Made by a program: the position numbers and the translations under genes
Part shown: positions 16,233 through 24,702 of the stretch, piece by piece
Layout of the letters: each line of letters begins with the position of its first letter
Numbering within the stretch: the stretch's first letter is position 1
Source of the DNA: F23-B02 sp045601285
GTDB taxonomy: Bacteria > Bacillota > Clostridia > Oscillospirales > Oscillospiraceae
DNA: 64,000 nucleotides
Reading direction: 5' to 3'
Assembly: GCA_045601285.1 (NCBI GenBank)
Contig: JAZRZJ010000014.1
Coordinates: forward strand, 1 to 64,000
Notes under the pieces: generated by a model
What the model saw: only the letters and a program-made list of their open reading frames with translations
The model's database searches: none
Told to the model about the DNA's origin: nothing

Positions 16233-16826
16233 ATGGCATCATTGAATGTAAACAAGGCTGAGTTTATTAAATCAGCCGCTGACCCGAAAGGCTTTATAAA
16301 AACCGACTTACCCGGAATTGTTTTTTCGGGTAAGTCAAATGTAGGCAAATCCTCTGTAATTAACAGACTTCTCAATAGAAAAAACTTTGCAAGAGTCGGT
16401 CAGTCTCCCGGTAAGACCATTCATGTTAATTACTTTCTTATTGACGGCAAAGCATATTTTGTTGACCTTCCCGGCTACGGCTACGCTAAGGTTTCCCAGT
16501 CTGAGCGTGACCGTTGGGGAAAGCTTATGGAGAAGTTTTTTGCCACGGAGGGTGTTATTACCCTTGGAGTTATGATCGTTGACTCCAGACATAAGCCTAC
16601 GGCTGACGATATCACCATGGCACAGTGGTTTTTGAGCACTGATTGTCCGCTGGTTGTTGTTGCCAACAAGTGCGATAAGCTGAAGAAAAGCGAAACAGAA
16701 CCTAATATGAAGCTTATTCGCGAAACTCTTGAACTGCCCGAGGGAGTTCAGCTTATCCCGTTTTCCGCAGAAAAGGGAACGGGGCGTGAGCTTCTGATGG
16801 CAGAGATACTTAAGTATATAAAGTGA
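16233..16826 (+). CDS. engB: Ribosome biogenesis GTPase EngB (YsxC)
   Basis: This 197-residue TRAFAC GTPase takes part in 50S assembly. Motifs: SGKSNVGKSSVINRL (P loop), PGKTIHVNYF (G2), DLPGYGYA (G3), NKCDK (G4) and SAEKG (G5). Start follows AAGGTG. The order lon-engB is conserved in Firmicutes. Confidence 0.97.
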   Translation: MASLNVNKAEFIKSAADPKGFIKTDLPGIVFSGKSNVGKSSVINRLLNRKNFARVGQSPGKTIHVNYFLIDGKAYFVDLPGYGYAKVSQSERDRWGKLMEKFFATEGVITLGVMIVDSRHKPTADDITMAQWFLSTDCPLVVVANKCDKLKKSETEPNMKLIRETLELPEGVQLIPFSAEKGTGRELLMAEILKYIK

Positions 16827-16827
16827 T

Positions 16828-17526
16828 ATGAATACTACTGCTTCTTTCTCCGATGTAATGCACGGCCTTGACTGGAGCGTGCTTACAGATATGCTTTTTG
16901 CCGTAATTCCAGCGCTTATATGTATTACTCTGCATGAGCTGAGTCACGGCTTCGTTGCCTATAAGCTGGGTGACAACACGGCTAAGAACATGGGAAGGCT
17001 TACGCTTAACCCCATTAAGCACATTGATTTGTTCGGTCTTATAATGATGGTTGCATTCAAATTCGGCTGGGCAAAGCCCGTACCCGTTGATATGCGCAAT
17101 TTCAAAAATCCTAAGCGCGATATGGCGATAACCGCATTGGCAGGTCCCGTATCAAACATCATTATCGGCTGTGCTGCGCTTTTCGTACTGGGATTAATAT
17201 GGGTTCCGTGCTTTAAGAATTATTCGGAATTCGGTGCTGCAGTCATTAAAATGGTTTACACCACTGCATATCTGAGCTTTGCGCTTGCGGTTTTCAACAT
17301 CGTTCCCGTTCCGCCGCTTGACGGCTCTAAGGTGCTGTTTTCAATTATGAGTGATTCGGCATATATAAAGCTCATGCGATATGAGCGCTATGGCATGATC
17401 GCCCTTCTGCTTCTCGTGGCAACGGGAGTTTTAGGAAATCCGCTTTCTTCTGCAACTCAGTTTCTGGTTGATAAGCTCTGGTTTCTGACCGATTGGGGAT
17501 TCGGGCTTATGGAAGTTTTTATGTAA
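16828..17526 (+). CDS. Site-2 protease family (M50) membrane protein
   Basis: A 232-residue polytopic protein with zinc motif HELSHG at about residue 39 and the second motif NIVPVPPLDGSK near residue 155. There are about five membrane segments. This is the COG1994 type, lying next to scpA as in many Clostridia. The substrate is unknown; it is distinct from the SpoIVFB-like protein at 1863. It starts two bases after engB and ends two bases before scpA, so it is part of the same transcript. Confidence 0.9.
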   Translation: MNTTASFSDVMHGLDWSVLTDMLFAVIPALICITLHELSHGFVAYKLGDNTAKNMGRLTLNPIKHIDLFGLIMMVAFKFGWAKPVPVDMRNFKNPKRDMAITALAGPVSNIIIGCAALFVLGLIWVPCFKNYSEFGAAVIKMVYTTAYLSFALAVFNIVPVPPLDGSKVLFSIMSDSAYIKLMRYERYGMIALLLLVATGVLGNPLSSATQFLVDKLWFLTDWGFGLMEVFM

Positions 17527-17527
17527 T

Positions 17528-18310
17528 ATGGAAGATTTAACTTTTCACCTTGAAGGTATTGTAAAGGAACGCAACGAGCTCCAGGATTTTCAGGGTCCGC
17601 TGAGCCTTATACTTATGCTTCTGTCTAAAAATAAAATAGAGATCCGCGACATAAAAATTGCCGATATTCTCGACCAGTATCTTGAATATCTTGCGGAGAT
17701 GGAACGCATGGATCTTGAAATTGCCAGTGAGTTTGTGCAGATGGCATCGCACCTGCTGTATATCAAGACGAGAACGCTTCTCGCAGGCGATGAAGAGGTA
17801 AGCGAGCTGGAAGAACTCATGAGTTCTTTGGAACAGCTTAAAGCCAAAGATATTTACACCGCGGTGCAGAAAGTAACTCCAGAGCTGAAAAAGGCATCTG
17901 AAACGGGTCTGCTGTATTATGCAAAGTTGCCTGAGCCCTTGCCGAAGAGCAGCAGAGAGTATGAGTACAGGCATGAGGCTTCAGATCTATTCAAAGCCTT
18001 ATATGACGTTGTTACACGCGGCGGCAAGCCCGTCGAGCCGGAATTTGCCCACAGAATTGCTCCCTCCCGCATTGTTTATGAGGTCAGAACCAAGAGCCGT
18101 GAGCTTGTTTCGCTGCTTCAGGCAGGTGACGCAAAGCTTGAAACGCTTTATGCTCAGTGTGAAAGCCGCTCCGAGATCGTTGCAACCTTTATCTCTATTC
18201 TTGAGCTTTGCAGTATGGGCAGTATTGTCCTTGAGGGCGAGGACGGGGATTATACGCTGAAATTTGTCGGCGGCAATATTGATGAAATACTCGAAAGAAT
18301 TGTTGAGTAG
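17528..18310 (+). CDS. scpA: Segregation and condensation protein A
   Basis: A 260-residue kleisin that links the two heads of the SMC dimer and helps compact and separate chromosomes. The N-terminal helix-turn region has FQGPLSLILMLL and IEIRDIKIADILDQY, the middle is acidic (SELEELMSSLEQLK) and the C-terminal winged helix ends GGNIDEILE. Length is normal. scpB follows at once, the standard pair. Confidence 0.95.
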   Translation: MEDLTFHLEGIVKERNELQDFQGPLSLILMLLSKNKIEIRDIKIADILDQYLEYLAEMERMDLEIASEFVQMASHLLYIKTRTLLAGDEEVSELEELMSSLEQLKAKDIYTAVQKVTPELKKASETGLLYYAKLPEPLPKSSREYEYRHEASDLFKALYDVVTRGGKPVEPEFAHRIAPSRIVYEVRTKSRELVSLLQAGDAKLETLYAQCESRSEIVATFISILELCSMGSIVLEGEDGDYTLKFVGGNIDEILERIVE

Positions 18311-18317
18311 GTACGAT

Positions 18318-18920
18318 ATGGAAATTCAGAATCTAAAATCCGCAATAGAAGCGATACTCTTTGCAGCCGGTGAACCTGTTCCCGCGGCAAGACTATCACT
18401 TATACTTGAGGCTGACGAAGATGAGGTGTATGCTGCCGCCAAGCAGCTTTCCGATGAATACAGCTTTAATCAGCGCGGCATCAGACTTTTGAAGCTTGAC
18501 AAGAGCCTGCAGCTTTGCTCAGCCCCTGAGTATGCGTCGCTTATCAGTAAAACGCTTGAACAGCGTAAGCCGCCCATGCTGTCTCAGCCCGCTTTGGAAA
18601 CCCTTGCGGTTGTTGCATATTTCCAGCCCGTTACGCGAGCATATATTGACCAGGTGAGAGGCGTTGACAGCTCCTACACCGTGGGTGTTCTCCTTGAGAG
18701 AGGGCTTATTGAACGCTGCGGAAAGCTTGATGTTCCCGGCAGACCATCGCTTCTGCGTACGACAGACGTTTTTCTGCGAACAATGGGCGTCAGCAGCCTT
18801 GAAGAGCTTCCCGAGCTTCCGGACATTTCAAGCAGCGACGGCGTAAAAAGGCTTGAGGACGCAATTGAGAAGATGACAACGGTAGGGGAAGACCAGATGC
18901 AGATTGAGGAAATCAGGTAA
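18318..18920 (+). CDS. scpB: Segregation and condensation protein B
   Basis: The 200-residue partner of ScpA, with two winged-helix domains; IEAILFAAGEPVPAARL at the start and the conserved RPSLLRTTDVFLRTMG at about residues 138-153 identify it. I chose ATG 18318 because the sequence before it does not fit the family and would overlap scpA by 47 bases. The ribosome binding site is weak, so it is likely translated by coupling to scpA. Confidence 0.95.
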   Translation: MEIQNLKSAIEAILFAAGEPVPAARLSLILEADEDEVYAAAKQLSDEYSFNQRGIRLLKLDKSLQLCSAPEYASLISKTLEQRKPPMLSQPALETLAVVAYFQPVTRAYIDQVRGVDSSYTVGVLLERGLIERCGKLDVPGRPSLLRTTDVFLRTMGVSSLEELPELPDISSSDGVKRLEDAIEKMTTVGEDQMQIEEIR

Positions 18921-18934
18921 GCGGGAGTGATTTT

Positions 18935-19555
18935 ATGCTTATTGCGGCTATAATAATTGTTGCGCTTGTACTTATTCTGCTTATTCCCGTATGTGTTGCG
19001 GCAGACTACGATGATAAGGGCTTCAGACTTTCCGCAAGGATCTTGTTTGCAAAGTTCAGAATTTTTGCGAAAAGTAAAAATAATCAGATTGAGCTTGAAA
19101 CAAAAAATAAGAATAAAAAACAAAAGGCCAAGAAATCGAAAAAGAAAAAGCTAAAGCTTAGCTTCAGCATTGGCGAATGGATTGAAATAGCTAAAAAGGG
19201 CATTAAGATTCTGGGAAGATTCAAAAAAAGCATCAGATTTGACAGGCTGAGGCTGATTTATGTTTTCGCAACCGATGACCCCTGCAGCACGGCGCTTCGC
19301 TACAATGCAGCAAATGCCGCAATTAATACCCTGATACCGATAGTTGAAAGAACATTTAAAGTTAATAACCGAGAAATTGACGTATCGACCGACTATGATT
19401 CCGACGAAAGCCGATTTGAATTCGGGCTGACGCTTTCATCAAGAATCGGTCAGATAATCTATATTGCTCTGAGTGCGGCTATATCTTATGCCGTAATTTA
19501 TGTGAAGAAACGAATAAGATTAAAACGTGAAAGGAAGGCTAACCGTGGACAATAA
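18935..19555 (+). CDS. DUF2953 family protein (YtfI-like)
   Basis: A 206-residue protein with an N-terminal membrane segment (LIAAIIIVALVLILLIPVCV), a highly basic linker (KNKKQKAKKSKKKKLKLS) and a C-terminal region with a second hydrophobic segment (YIALSAAISYAVIYV). It matches DUF2953, found in spore formers directly before gerW/ytfJ as here; the ends overlap by 11 bases. The role is not known, but a link to sporulation or germination is inferred from the pairing. Confidence 0.82.
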   Translation: MLIAAIIIVALVLILLIPVCVAADYDDKGFRLSARILFAKFRIFAKSKNNQIELETKNKNKKQKAKKSKKKKLKLSFSIGEWIEIAKKGIKILGRFKKSIRFDRLRLIYVFATDDPCSTALRYNAANAAINTLIPIVERTFKVNNREIDVSTDYDSDESRFEFGLTLSSRIGQIIYIALSAAISYAVIYVKKRIRLKRERKANRGQ

Positions 19556-19907
19556 GCTTGGCGAACTGATGAACACAACCATGAGCAACATTGAAGAGCT
19601 TGTTAAGGTCAATAATGTTGTCGGAGAACCTATTGTCACCCCTGACGGCATTACTCTTATCCCTATCTCCAAAGTAAGCTTCGGCTTCGGCGGAGGCGGC
19701 GGAGATGCCAAAAACAGCAACAGGGACAGCTTCAGCGCAGGCAGCGCAGCAGGTGTCAAAATTGAGCCCGTAGGCTTCCTTGTAATCAAAGACGGAAGCG
19801 TGAGAATGGTGAATGTCATGCCTCCCGCACAAACAAGCATTGACCGTGCGCTTGACCTTGTGCCTCAGGTTCTGGATAAAGTTGACCGGTTCATCGACAA
19901 GAAGTGA
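19545..19907 (+). CDS. gerW: GerW family sporulation protein (YtfJ)
   Basis: A 120-residue protein with the family pattern VVGEPIVTPDGITLIPISKVSFGFGGGGG, followed by the GVKIEPVGFLVI core. In Bacillus, YtfJ/GerW is made in the forespore and is required for response to L-alanine. I use the GTG at 19545, preceded by AAGGAAGG; a longer reading from 19527 is not needed. It is directly followed by a terminator-like hairpin and the dacF-like gene. Confidence 0.93.
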   Translation: MDNKLGELMNTTMSNIEELVKVNNVVGEPIVTPDGITLIPISKVSFGFGGGGGDAKNSNRDSFSAGSAAGVKIEPVGFLVIKDGSVRMVNVMPPAQTSIDRALDLVPQVLDKVDRFIDKK

Positions 19908-19937
19908 TGATTAAATAATAGTATAATTGACTATAAT

Positions 19938-19969
19938 AAGCACTGCCTTGAAAGGTGGTGCTTTTTTTG
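19938..19969 (+). promoter_or_regulatory. Terminator-like hairpin holding the SD and start of the dacF-like gene
   Basis: A ten-base stem (19938-19947 AAGCACTGCC with 19954-19963 GGTGGTGCTT, two G-T pairs) with loop TTGAAA is followed by T7 at 19962-19968. It has every mark of an intrinsic terminator for gerW, yet its 3' arm carries the GGTGG ribosome binding site and its T run forms the first bases of the TTG start at 19967. Confidence 0.6.
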
Positions 19970-21079
19970 AAAAACCGTACTGTTATTTCCATAATTGCAG
20001 TATTATCAATGCTTTTTTCTTTTCCGGTGTATGCCGAGCCTCAGGAAATTTCGGCACAGTGTGCCGTGCTGATTTGCGCAGATACCGGTGAGATTTTATA
20101 TCAGAAAAATTCGGATGAGCACATGCTTATAGCCAGCACAACGAAAATTATGACCTCTATTGTTGTCATCGAAAACTGTGAGCTTGACGAAAAGGTCAGA
20201 ATTGATACGGAATGGTGCAATATTGAAGGCTCGTCAATGTATCTTGAAGCGGGAAAAGAATATACGGTTCTTGAGCTTCTGACCGGCATGATGATTACAT
20301 CTGGTAATGACGCGGCAACTGCACTTGCCAACTATGTATCGGGAAGCGAAGCGGCTTTTGCCGAGCTTATGAACAAAAAAGCACAGCAGCTTGAAATGTA
20401 TGACACATCTTTTGAAAACCCGCACGGTCTTGACGGAGATAAGCAATATTCAAGTGCAAAAGACATGGCGGTGCTTGCATCATATTGCATGGAAAATGAA
20501 GTTTTTAGAGGCATTGTATCCAAAAAAACGGCTGAAATAGGCGATATTACCTTTGTCAATCACAACAAGCTGCTTTGGAATTGCGAGGGCTGCATAGGCG
20601 TTAAAACGGGCTATACAATTGCGGCGGGCAGAACGCTTGTAAGCTGCTGCGAGCGCAGCGGAATGAGGCTTGTTTGCGTCACTCTCAATGCCCCTGACGA
20701 TTGGAACGACCACATGAAGCTCTATGACTGGGCGTATTCAGAATATAAGCTTTCTGCTTTCAGAAAAGACTCCTTTTCATTTCAAGTTCCATCAGTTTCG
20801 GGCATAAGCAGATATGCAAGCATAACGGTTGAAAATGACCTTGCTTTTTTGACGGACAGCTCGGCTGAGGTTACGATCGAAACCGAAGTACCAAGATTTC
20901 TGTTTGCAGGCGGCTTTGCGGGTGAAAAAGTCGGAATAATCAGGGTTTATTTAAACGGTGAACTTGCGGCAGAGGAAAATCTGGTTTATACTGTTGACAA
21001 TACTACAGATATGAGCAACAAAGCTTCCATTATAGAAAGAATTTTCGGCTCAAAGCCGTATTATATTGCAGGTAAGTAA
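19967..21079 (+). CDS. D-alanyl-D-alanine carboxypeptidase (DacF/PBP5 family)
   Basis: A 370-residue secreted penicillin-binding protein that trims the terminal D-Ala of peptidoglycan stem peptides. A signal peptide covers residues 1-23 (cleavage after VYA). Catalytic motifs are ASTTK (Ser57, Lys60), SGN and KTG in GVKTGYT; a C-terminal beta domain follows, but no obvious amphipathic anchor. The start is TTG 19967, after AAAGGTGG. A reading from GTG 19955 would place the ribosome binding site inside the coding sequence. Its location after gerW suggests the sporulation-specific DacF branch, but that is inference. Confidence 0.88.
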   Translation: MKNRTVISIIAVLSMLFSFPVYAEPQEISAQCAVLICADTGEILYQKNSDEHMLIASTTKIMTSIVVIENCELDEKVRIDTEWCNIEGSSMYLEAGKEYTVLELLTGMMITSGNDAATALANYVSGSEAAFAELMNKKAQQLEMYDTSFENPHGLDGDKQYSSAKDMAVLASYCMENEVFRGIVSKKTAEIGDITFVNHNKLLWNCEGCIGVKTGYTIAAGRTLVSCCERSGMRLVCVTLNAPDDWNDHMKLYDWAYSEYKLSAFRKDSFSFQVPSVSGISRYASITVENDLAFLTDSSAEVTIETEVPRFLFAGGFAGEKVGIIRVYLNGELAAEENLVYTVDNTTDMSNKASIIERIFGSKPYYIAGK

Positions 21080-21798
21080 TGAAAGAGAGAATACAGAAAA
21101 TAATATCCTCCTCGGGCTATGCCTCGCGCAGAGCAGGGGAGGAACTGATTAAAGCGGGACGCGTGACCGTAAACGGCAATGCGGCATCTCTCGGCGACAG
21201 TGCCGATGCTGATGCAGACGTGATTGCCGTTGACGGTGTGCGCATTTTCGCTGCGTCTGAGAAAACCTACATAATGCTAAATAAGCCCCGCGGTTACGTT
21301 ACCACTATGAAGGACGAGAAGGGCAGAAAATGCGTAACAGAGCTTGTTGCCGGCGCGGGCAAAAGAGTTTATCCCGTCGGCAGACTCGATATGTATTCAG
21401 AGGGCCTGCTGATAATGACCGATGACGGCAATTTCGCCAACAGGCTGATGCACCCCTCGGGACTTGAGCATAAGACCTACCACGCATATATTTCGGGTGA
21501 ATGCCCCGAAAGCGCAATTGATGTTCTCAAATCTCCGCTTGTCATTGACGGATACAAAATCAAGCCTGCGGAAGTTAAGGTTTTCAGTAAAAATTCAGAC
21601 GGAACAGTGCTTGAAATCACCATTCACGAGGGCAGAAACCGTCAGATCAGAAAAATGTGCGAGGCGGCAGGACTTAAACTTACAAGGCTTAAGCGCGTTT
21701 CGGAAGCGAATTTTGCTCTCGGCAATCTCAAGCCCGGTGAATGGAGATATCTTAGCAAAGAAGAAATGCAAGAATTTTTTGATAATCAAGCCAAATAA
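21079..21798 (+). CDS. rluB: Ribosomal large-subunit pseudouridine synthase (RluB/RsuA family)
   Basis: A 239-residue enzyme with an N-terminal S4 RNA-binding domain (RIQKIISSSGYASRRAGEELI) and the catalytic domain with the aspartate in PVGRLDMYSEGLLI, followed by HEGRNRQIRKM. It converts uridine to pseudouridine in 23S rRNA; RluB is the usual Firmicutes representative. The start overlaps the last base of the dacF-like gene. The same order scpA-scpB-...-rluB is common in Firmicutes. Confidence 0.92.
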   Translation: MKERIQKIISSSGYASRRAGEELIKAGRVTVNGNAASLGDSADADADVIAVDGVRIFAASEKTYIMLNKPRGYVTTMKDEKGRKCVTELVAGAGKRVYPVGRLDMYSEGLLIMTDDGNFANRLMHPSGLEHKTYHAYISGECPESAIDVLKSPLVIDGYKIKPAEVKVFSKNSDGTVLEITIHEGRNRQIRKMCEAAGLKLTRLKRVSEANFALGNLKPGEWRYLSKEEMQEFFDNQAK

Positions 21799-21819
21799 AT
21801 TAAATTTCTATGTTAAATA

Positions 21820-21854
21820 AGCCTCAAACTTGCGCATTTTGCAAGTTTGAGGCT
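21820..21854. terminator. Long inverted repeat after rluB
   Basis: A perfect 14-base stem (AGCCTCAAACTTGC at 21820-21833, complement at 21841-21854) with a 7-base loop. Downstream bases are AAAAAA rather than T, so it is not a classical plus-strand terminator; it may still stabilise the rluB 3' end. Confidence 0.5.
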
Positions 21855-21860
21855 AAAAAA

Positions 21861-21889
21861 TTGCAAAATTATATTGCAATTTATCGCAA
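21861..21889. promoter_or_regulatory. Repeated TTGCAA sites over the rpiR-type promoter
   Basis: TTGCAA occurs at 21861-21866 and 21874-21879, and TCGCAA at 21884-21889. TTGCAA is self-complementary, and the second copy is the -35 element. Such placement is what an autoregulated operator would look like; there is no direct proof. Confidence 0.3.
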
Positions 21890-21902
21890 TAAAGAGTAAA
21901 AT
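21874..21902 (+). promoter_or_regulatory. Promoter of the RpiR-type regulator operon
   Basis: TTGCAA (21874-21879), 17 bases, TAAAAT (21897-21902), 29 bases before the ATG. Confidence 0.6.
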
Positions 21903-21930
21903 AAAGCCACTTTAATCCGGAGATGATATT

Positions 21931-22794
21931 ATGGAAGATAATCTTCTCGCTATTCTTGCAAAAGATTGCAGCAAACTCTCAAAAGGACAGCGTGCCATAG
22001 CTAAATATATATTGACCAATTACGATAAGGCGGCGTTTATGACTGCGGGAAAGCTCGGCGAAATCGTCGGTGTAAGCGAATCCACGGTCGTTCGCTTCGC
22101 AACGGAGCTGGGCTATGACGGTTATCCTACCATGCGCAAGGCTCTGCAGGAAATGATAAGAAACCGTCTTACTTCGGTTCAGCGAATCGAAGTTGCCCGC
22201 AGTATGCTTGATGAAAAGGATATTGCAAAGTCTGTAATTACAAGCGATATGCAGAATCTTCAGGCCACGCTTGACAATCTTGATCAGGCGAGCTTTGACA
22301 GTGCTGTTGACGAGATAATCAAGGCAAAGCGCATTTTCATCGTTGGTATGCGTACCTCGACGGCGCTTTCTTCCTTCCTGGGTCTGTACCTTAACCTGCT
22401 GCGCGACGGTGTGACTGTTGTGCGCGACACAGCCGCAAGCGAAACCTTTGAGCAGCTTGTAAGAATAGGTGAGGGCGATCTGTTTATCGGCATCAGTTAT
22501 CCAAGATACTCAAGCCACACCGTTGAAGCAATGCAGTTTGCAAAGAAAATGGGTGCAAATGCAATTGCGATTACCGACAGCGCAGCTTCACCCGTAAACG
22601 GAATAGCCGACATCTGTCTTTATGCAAAAAGCGATATGGTTTCCTTCATTGATTCGCTTGTTGCACCGCTGAGTCTCATCAATGCAATTATCATGGCGGT
22701 TGCAAAGAAAAACCGCGAAGATGTTCTCAAGACCTTTGAAAATCTTGAAAACATCTGGCAGGAGCACGATGTTTATGAAAAGACAAACAGCTGA
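21931..22794 (+). CDS. MurR/RpiR family transcriptional regulator
   Basis: A 287-residue regulator. The N-terminal RpiR helix-turn-helix (SKGQRAIAKYILTNYDKAAFMTAG... and VGVSESTVVRFATELGYDGYP, residues about 15-70) is followed by a SIS sugar-isomerase-fold domain (about 125-265; IFIVGMRTSTALSSFLG, FIGISYPRYSSHTVE). Family members sense phosphosugars. The gene is monocistronic with, or read into, the BaiN-like gene, whose start lies inside its last 20 bases. Target genes cannot be named from the window. Confidence 0.92.
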   Translation: MEDNLLAILAKDCSKLSKGQRAIAKYILTNYDKAAFMTAGKLGEIVGVSESTVVRFATELGYDGYPTMRKALQEMIRNRLTSVQRIEVARSMLDEKDIAKSVITSDMQNLQATLDNLDQASFDSAVDEIIKAKRIFIVGMRTSTALSSFLGLYLNLLRDGVTVVRDTAASETFEQLVRIGEGDLFIGISYPRYSSHTVEAMQFAKKMGANAIAITDSAASPVNGIADICLYAKSDMVSFIDSLVAPLSLINAIIMAVAKKNREDVLKTFENLENIWQEHDVYEKTNS

Positions 22795-24004
22795 CGTAGT
22801 TGTAATCGGAGGCGGAGCTGCCGGTATGATGTGCAGCGGCGCTGCGGCTGAACGCGGACTTGACGTTGTTCTGCTTGAACCAAATAAGATATTGGGTAGA
22901 AAGCTGAGAATAACGGGCAAGGGCAGATGCAATGTTACAAATAACTGCGAGATTAAGGACGTTCTTGCCAACATTCCCGGTGATGGAAGATTTCTGTACA
23001 GTGCGCTGAATAAGTTTCCTCCGCGTGAAGTAATGGCATTTTTTGAAAATCTCGGACTTCCGCTTAAAACAGAACGGGGAAACAGAGTTTTTCCCGTTTC
23101 CGATAACGCAAATGATGTTGCGGGAACGCTTCAGCGGTATATGCAGAGAAACGGAGTCAGACTTGAGCGATGCAGAGCAAAGAAAATTCTGACAGAGGAT
23201 AATGCCGTTGTAGGAGTTCAAACCGAAGACGGCATTATTGACTGCCGTGCCGCAGTTATATGCACGGGCGGTCTTTCTTATCCGCTCACGGGCTCTACGG
23301 GCTGGGGATATAAGATGGCGGAGGAGCTGGGACACACCGTTTCGCCGCGCAGACCCTCCCTTGTTCCTTTGGAGAGCGCAGATGACTACTGTGCGCAGAT
23401 GCAGGGCTTTTCGCTGAAAAACGTGACACTTTCAGCATTTGAGGACGACAGGCTGATTTATAAGGAGCTGGGTGAAATGCTGTTTACGCACTTCGGCGTA
23501 AGCGGACCTCTTGTGCTTTCCGCAAGCGCTCACATGAGGGATTTTGCAAATAAAAAATACAGACTTGAAATTGATCTGAAGCCTGCGCTTGACGAAAAAA
23601 AGCTTGACTCGAGAATACTGCGTGATTTTGAAAAATACGCAAACCGTGATTTTGCAAACGCTCTTTGCGACCTTGCGGGCAGAACAATGATTCCCGTTCT
23701 GATCGAACTTTCGGAAATCCCCGCTGAAACAAAGGTCAACTCCATAACCCGTGAACAGCGCCAGCGGCTTCTGAAGCTGTTTAAGGCATTTCCCGTTTCT
23801 GTCATCGGCACACGCCCAATTGATGAGGCAATTGTGACGTCCGGCGGCGTTTCAACAAAAGAAGTAAACCCGAGAACGATGGAATCAAAGCTGGTTCAGG
23901 GACTTCATTTTGCGGGAGAGGTGCTGGACCTTGACGCATATACGGGCGGATTCAATCTGCAGATTGCGTGGTCAACTGCCTTTACGGCAGCAAATTCACT
24001 ATGA
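22775..24004 (+). CDS. NAD(P)/FAD-dependent oxidoreductase (HI0933/BaiN-like)
   Basis: A 409-residue flavoprotein with the N-terminal dinucleotide fold VVVIGGGAAGMMCSGAAAE, KLRITGKGRCNVTNN and the C-terminal GGVSTKEVNPRTMESK and HFAGEVLDLDAYTGGFNLQ characteristic of COG2081. Family members are annotated variously; one (BaiN) acts in bile-acid reduction, but that cannot be assumed here. I chose ATG 22775, with GGAG ten bases upstream; ATG 22769 is equally in frame. It is commonly found before cmk in Clostridia, as here. Confidence 0.9.
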   Translation: MKRQTADVVVIGGGAAGMMCSGAAAERGLDVVLLEPNKILGRKLRITGKGRCNVTNNCEIKDVLANIPGDGRFLYSALNKFPPREVMAFFENLGLPLKTERGNRVFPVSDNANDVAGTLQRYMQRNGVRLERCRAKKILTEDNAVVGVQTEDGIIDCRAAVICTGGLSYPLTGSTGWGYKMAEELGHTVSPRRPSLVPLESADDYCAQMQGFSLKNVTLSAFEDDRLIYKELGEMLFTHFGVSGPLVLSASAHMRDFANKKYRLEIDLKPALDEKKLDSRILRDFEKYANRDFANALCDLAGRTMIPVLIELSEIPAETKVNSITREQRQRLLKLFKAFPVSVIGTRPIDEAIVTSGGVSTKEVNPRTMESKLVQGLHFAGEVLDLDAYTGGFNLQIAWSTAFTAANSL

Positions 24005-24015
24005 GAGGTAAAATA

Positions 24016-24702
24016 ATGATTTCTGTTGCTATCGACGGACCCAGCGGTGCCGGAAAGAGTACGATTTCCCGCAGAGCTGCGCAAATTTTCGGATTCATAT
24101 ATGTTGACACCGGGGCAATTTACAGAACAATCGGCCTTGCGGCTTTTAAAAGAGGCTACGATACAAAGGATAAAAGCTTAATACTGCCGATGCTGCCGGA
24201 GCTTGATATTGAGCTTAAATACAACGAAAACGGCGAGCAGAGAATGTATCTTGACGGCGAAGATGTTTCAAAGGAAATACGGCTTCCCGAAATATCAATG
24301 TGTGCATCAAACGTTTCCGCCATGCAGGAGGTAAGGGCCTTCCTCATGGATATGCAGAGAAGTATGGCGGAGAAATATAATGTTATAATGGACGGCAGGG
24401 ACATAGGAACGGTTATTCTCCCAAATGCCGATGTCAAGATTTTCCTCACTGCAAGCCTTGAGGCAAGAGCGTACCGTCGCTTCCTTGAGCTTCAGGCAAA
24501 GGGCATGGACGACAGCCTTGAGGAAGTCATGGAAGATATGAAAAAGCGTGACTATCAGGATTCCAACAGAGCGGCTGCACCTCTCATTCCGGCAGACGAT
24601 GCCGTAATACTTGACACAAGTAATTATGACTTTGAGGAGAGCCTTAAGCTTGTCTGCGGAATAATTACCGAAAAAACCGGCGCAAAGGCGGTAACGGAAT
24701 GA
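24016..24702 (+). CDS. cmk: Cytidylate kinase
   Basis: The 228-residue enzyme phosphorylates CMP and dCMP. Motifs: AIDGPSGAGKST (P loop, residues 5-16), YVDTGAIYRT and MDGRDIGTVILPNADVKIFLTA. The ATG at 24016 follows AGAGGT; the longer frame from 23968 overlaps the flavoprotein gene and is rejected. It overlaps the ispH-rpsA fusion by four bases. In many Clostridia plsC lies between cmk and ispH; it is absent here. Confidence 0.96.
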   Translation: MISVAIDGPSGAGKSTISRRAAQIFGFIYVDTGAIYRTIGLAAFKRGYDTKDKSLILPMLPELDIELKYNENGEQRMYLDGEDVSKEIRLPEISMCASNVSAMQEVRAFLMDMQRSMAEKYNVIMDGRDIGTVILPNADVKIFLTASLEARAYRRFLELQAKGMDDSLEEVMEDMKKRDYQDSNRAAAPLIPADDAVILDTSNYDFEESLKLVCGIITEKTGAKAVTE

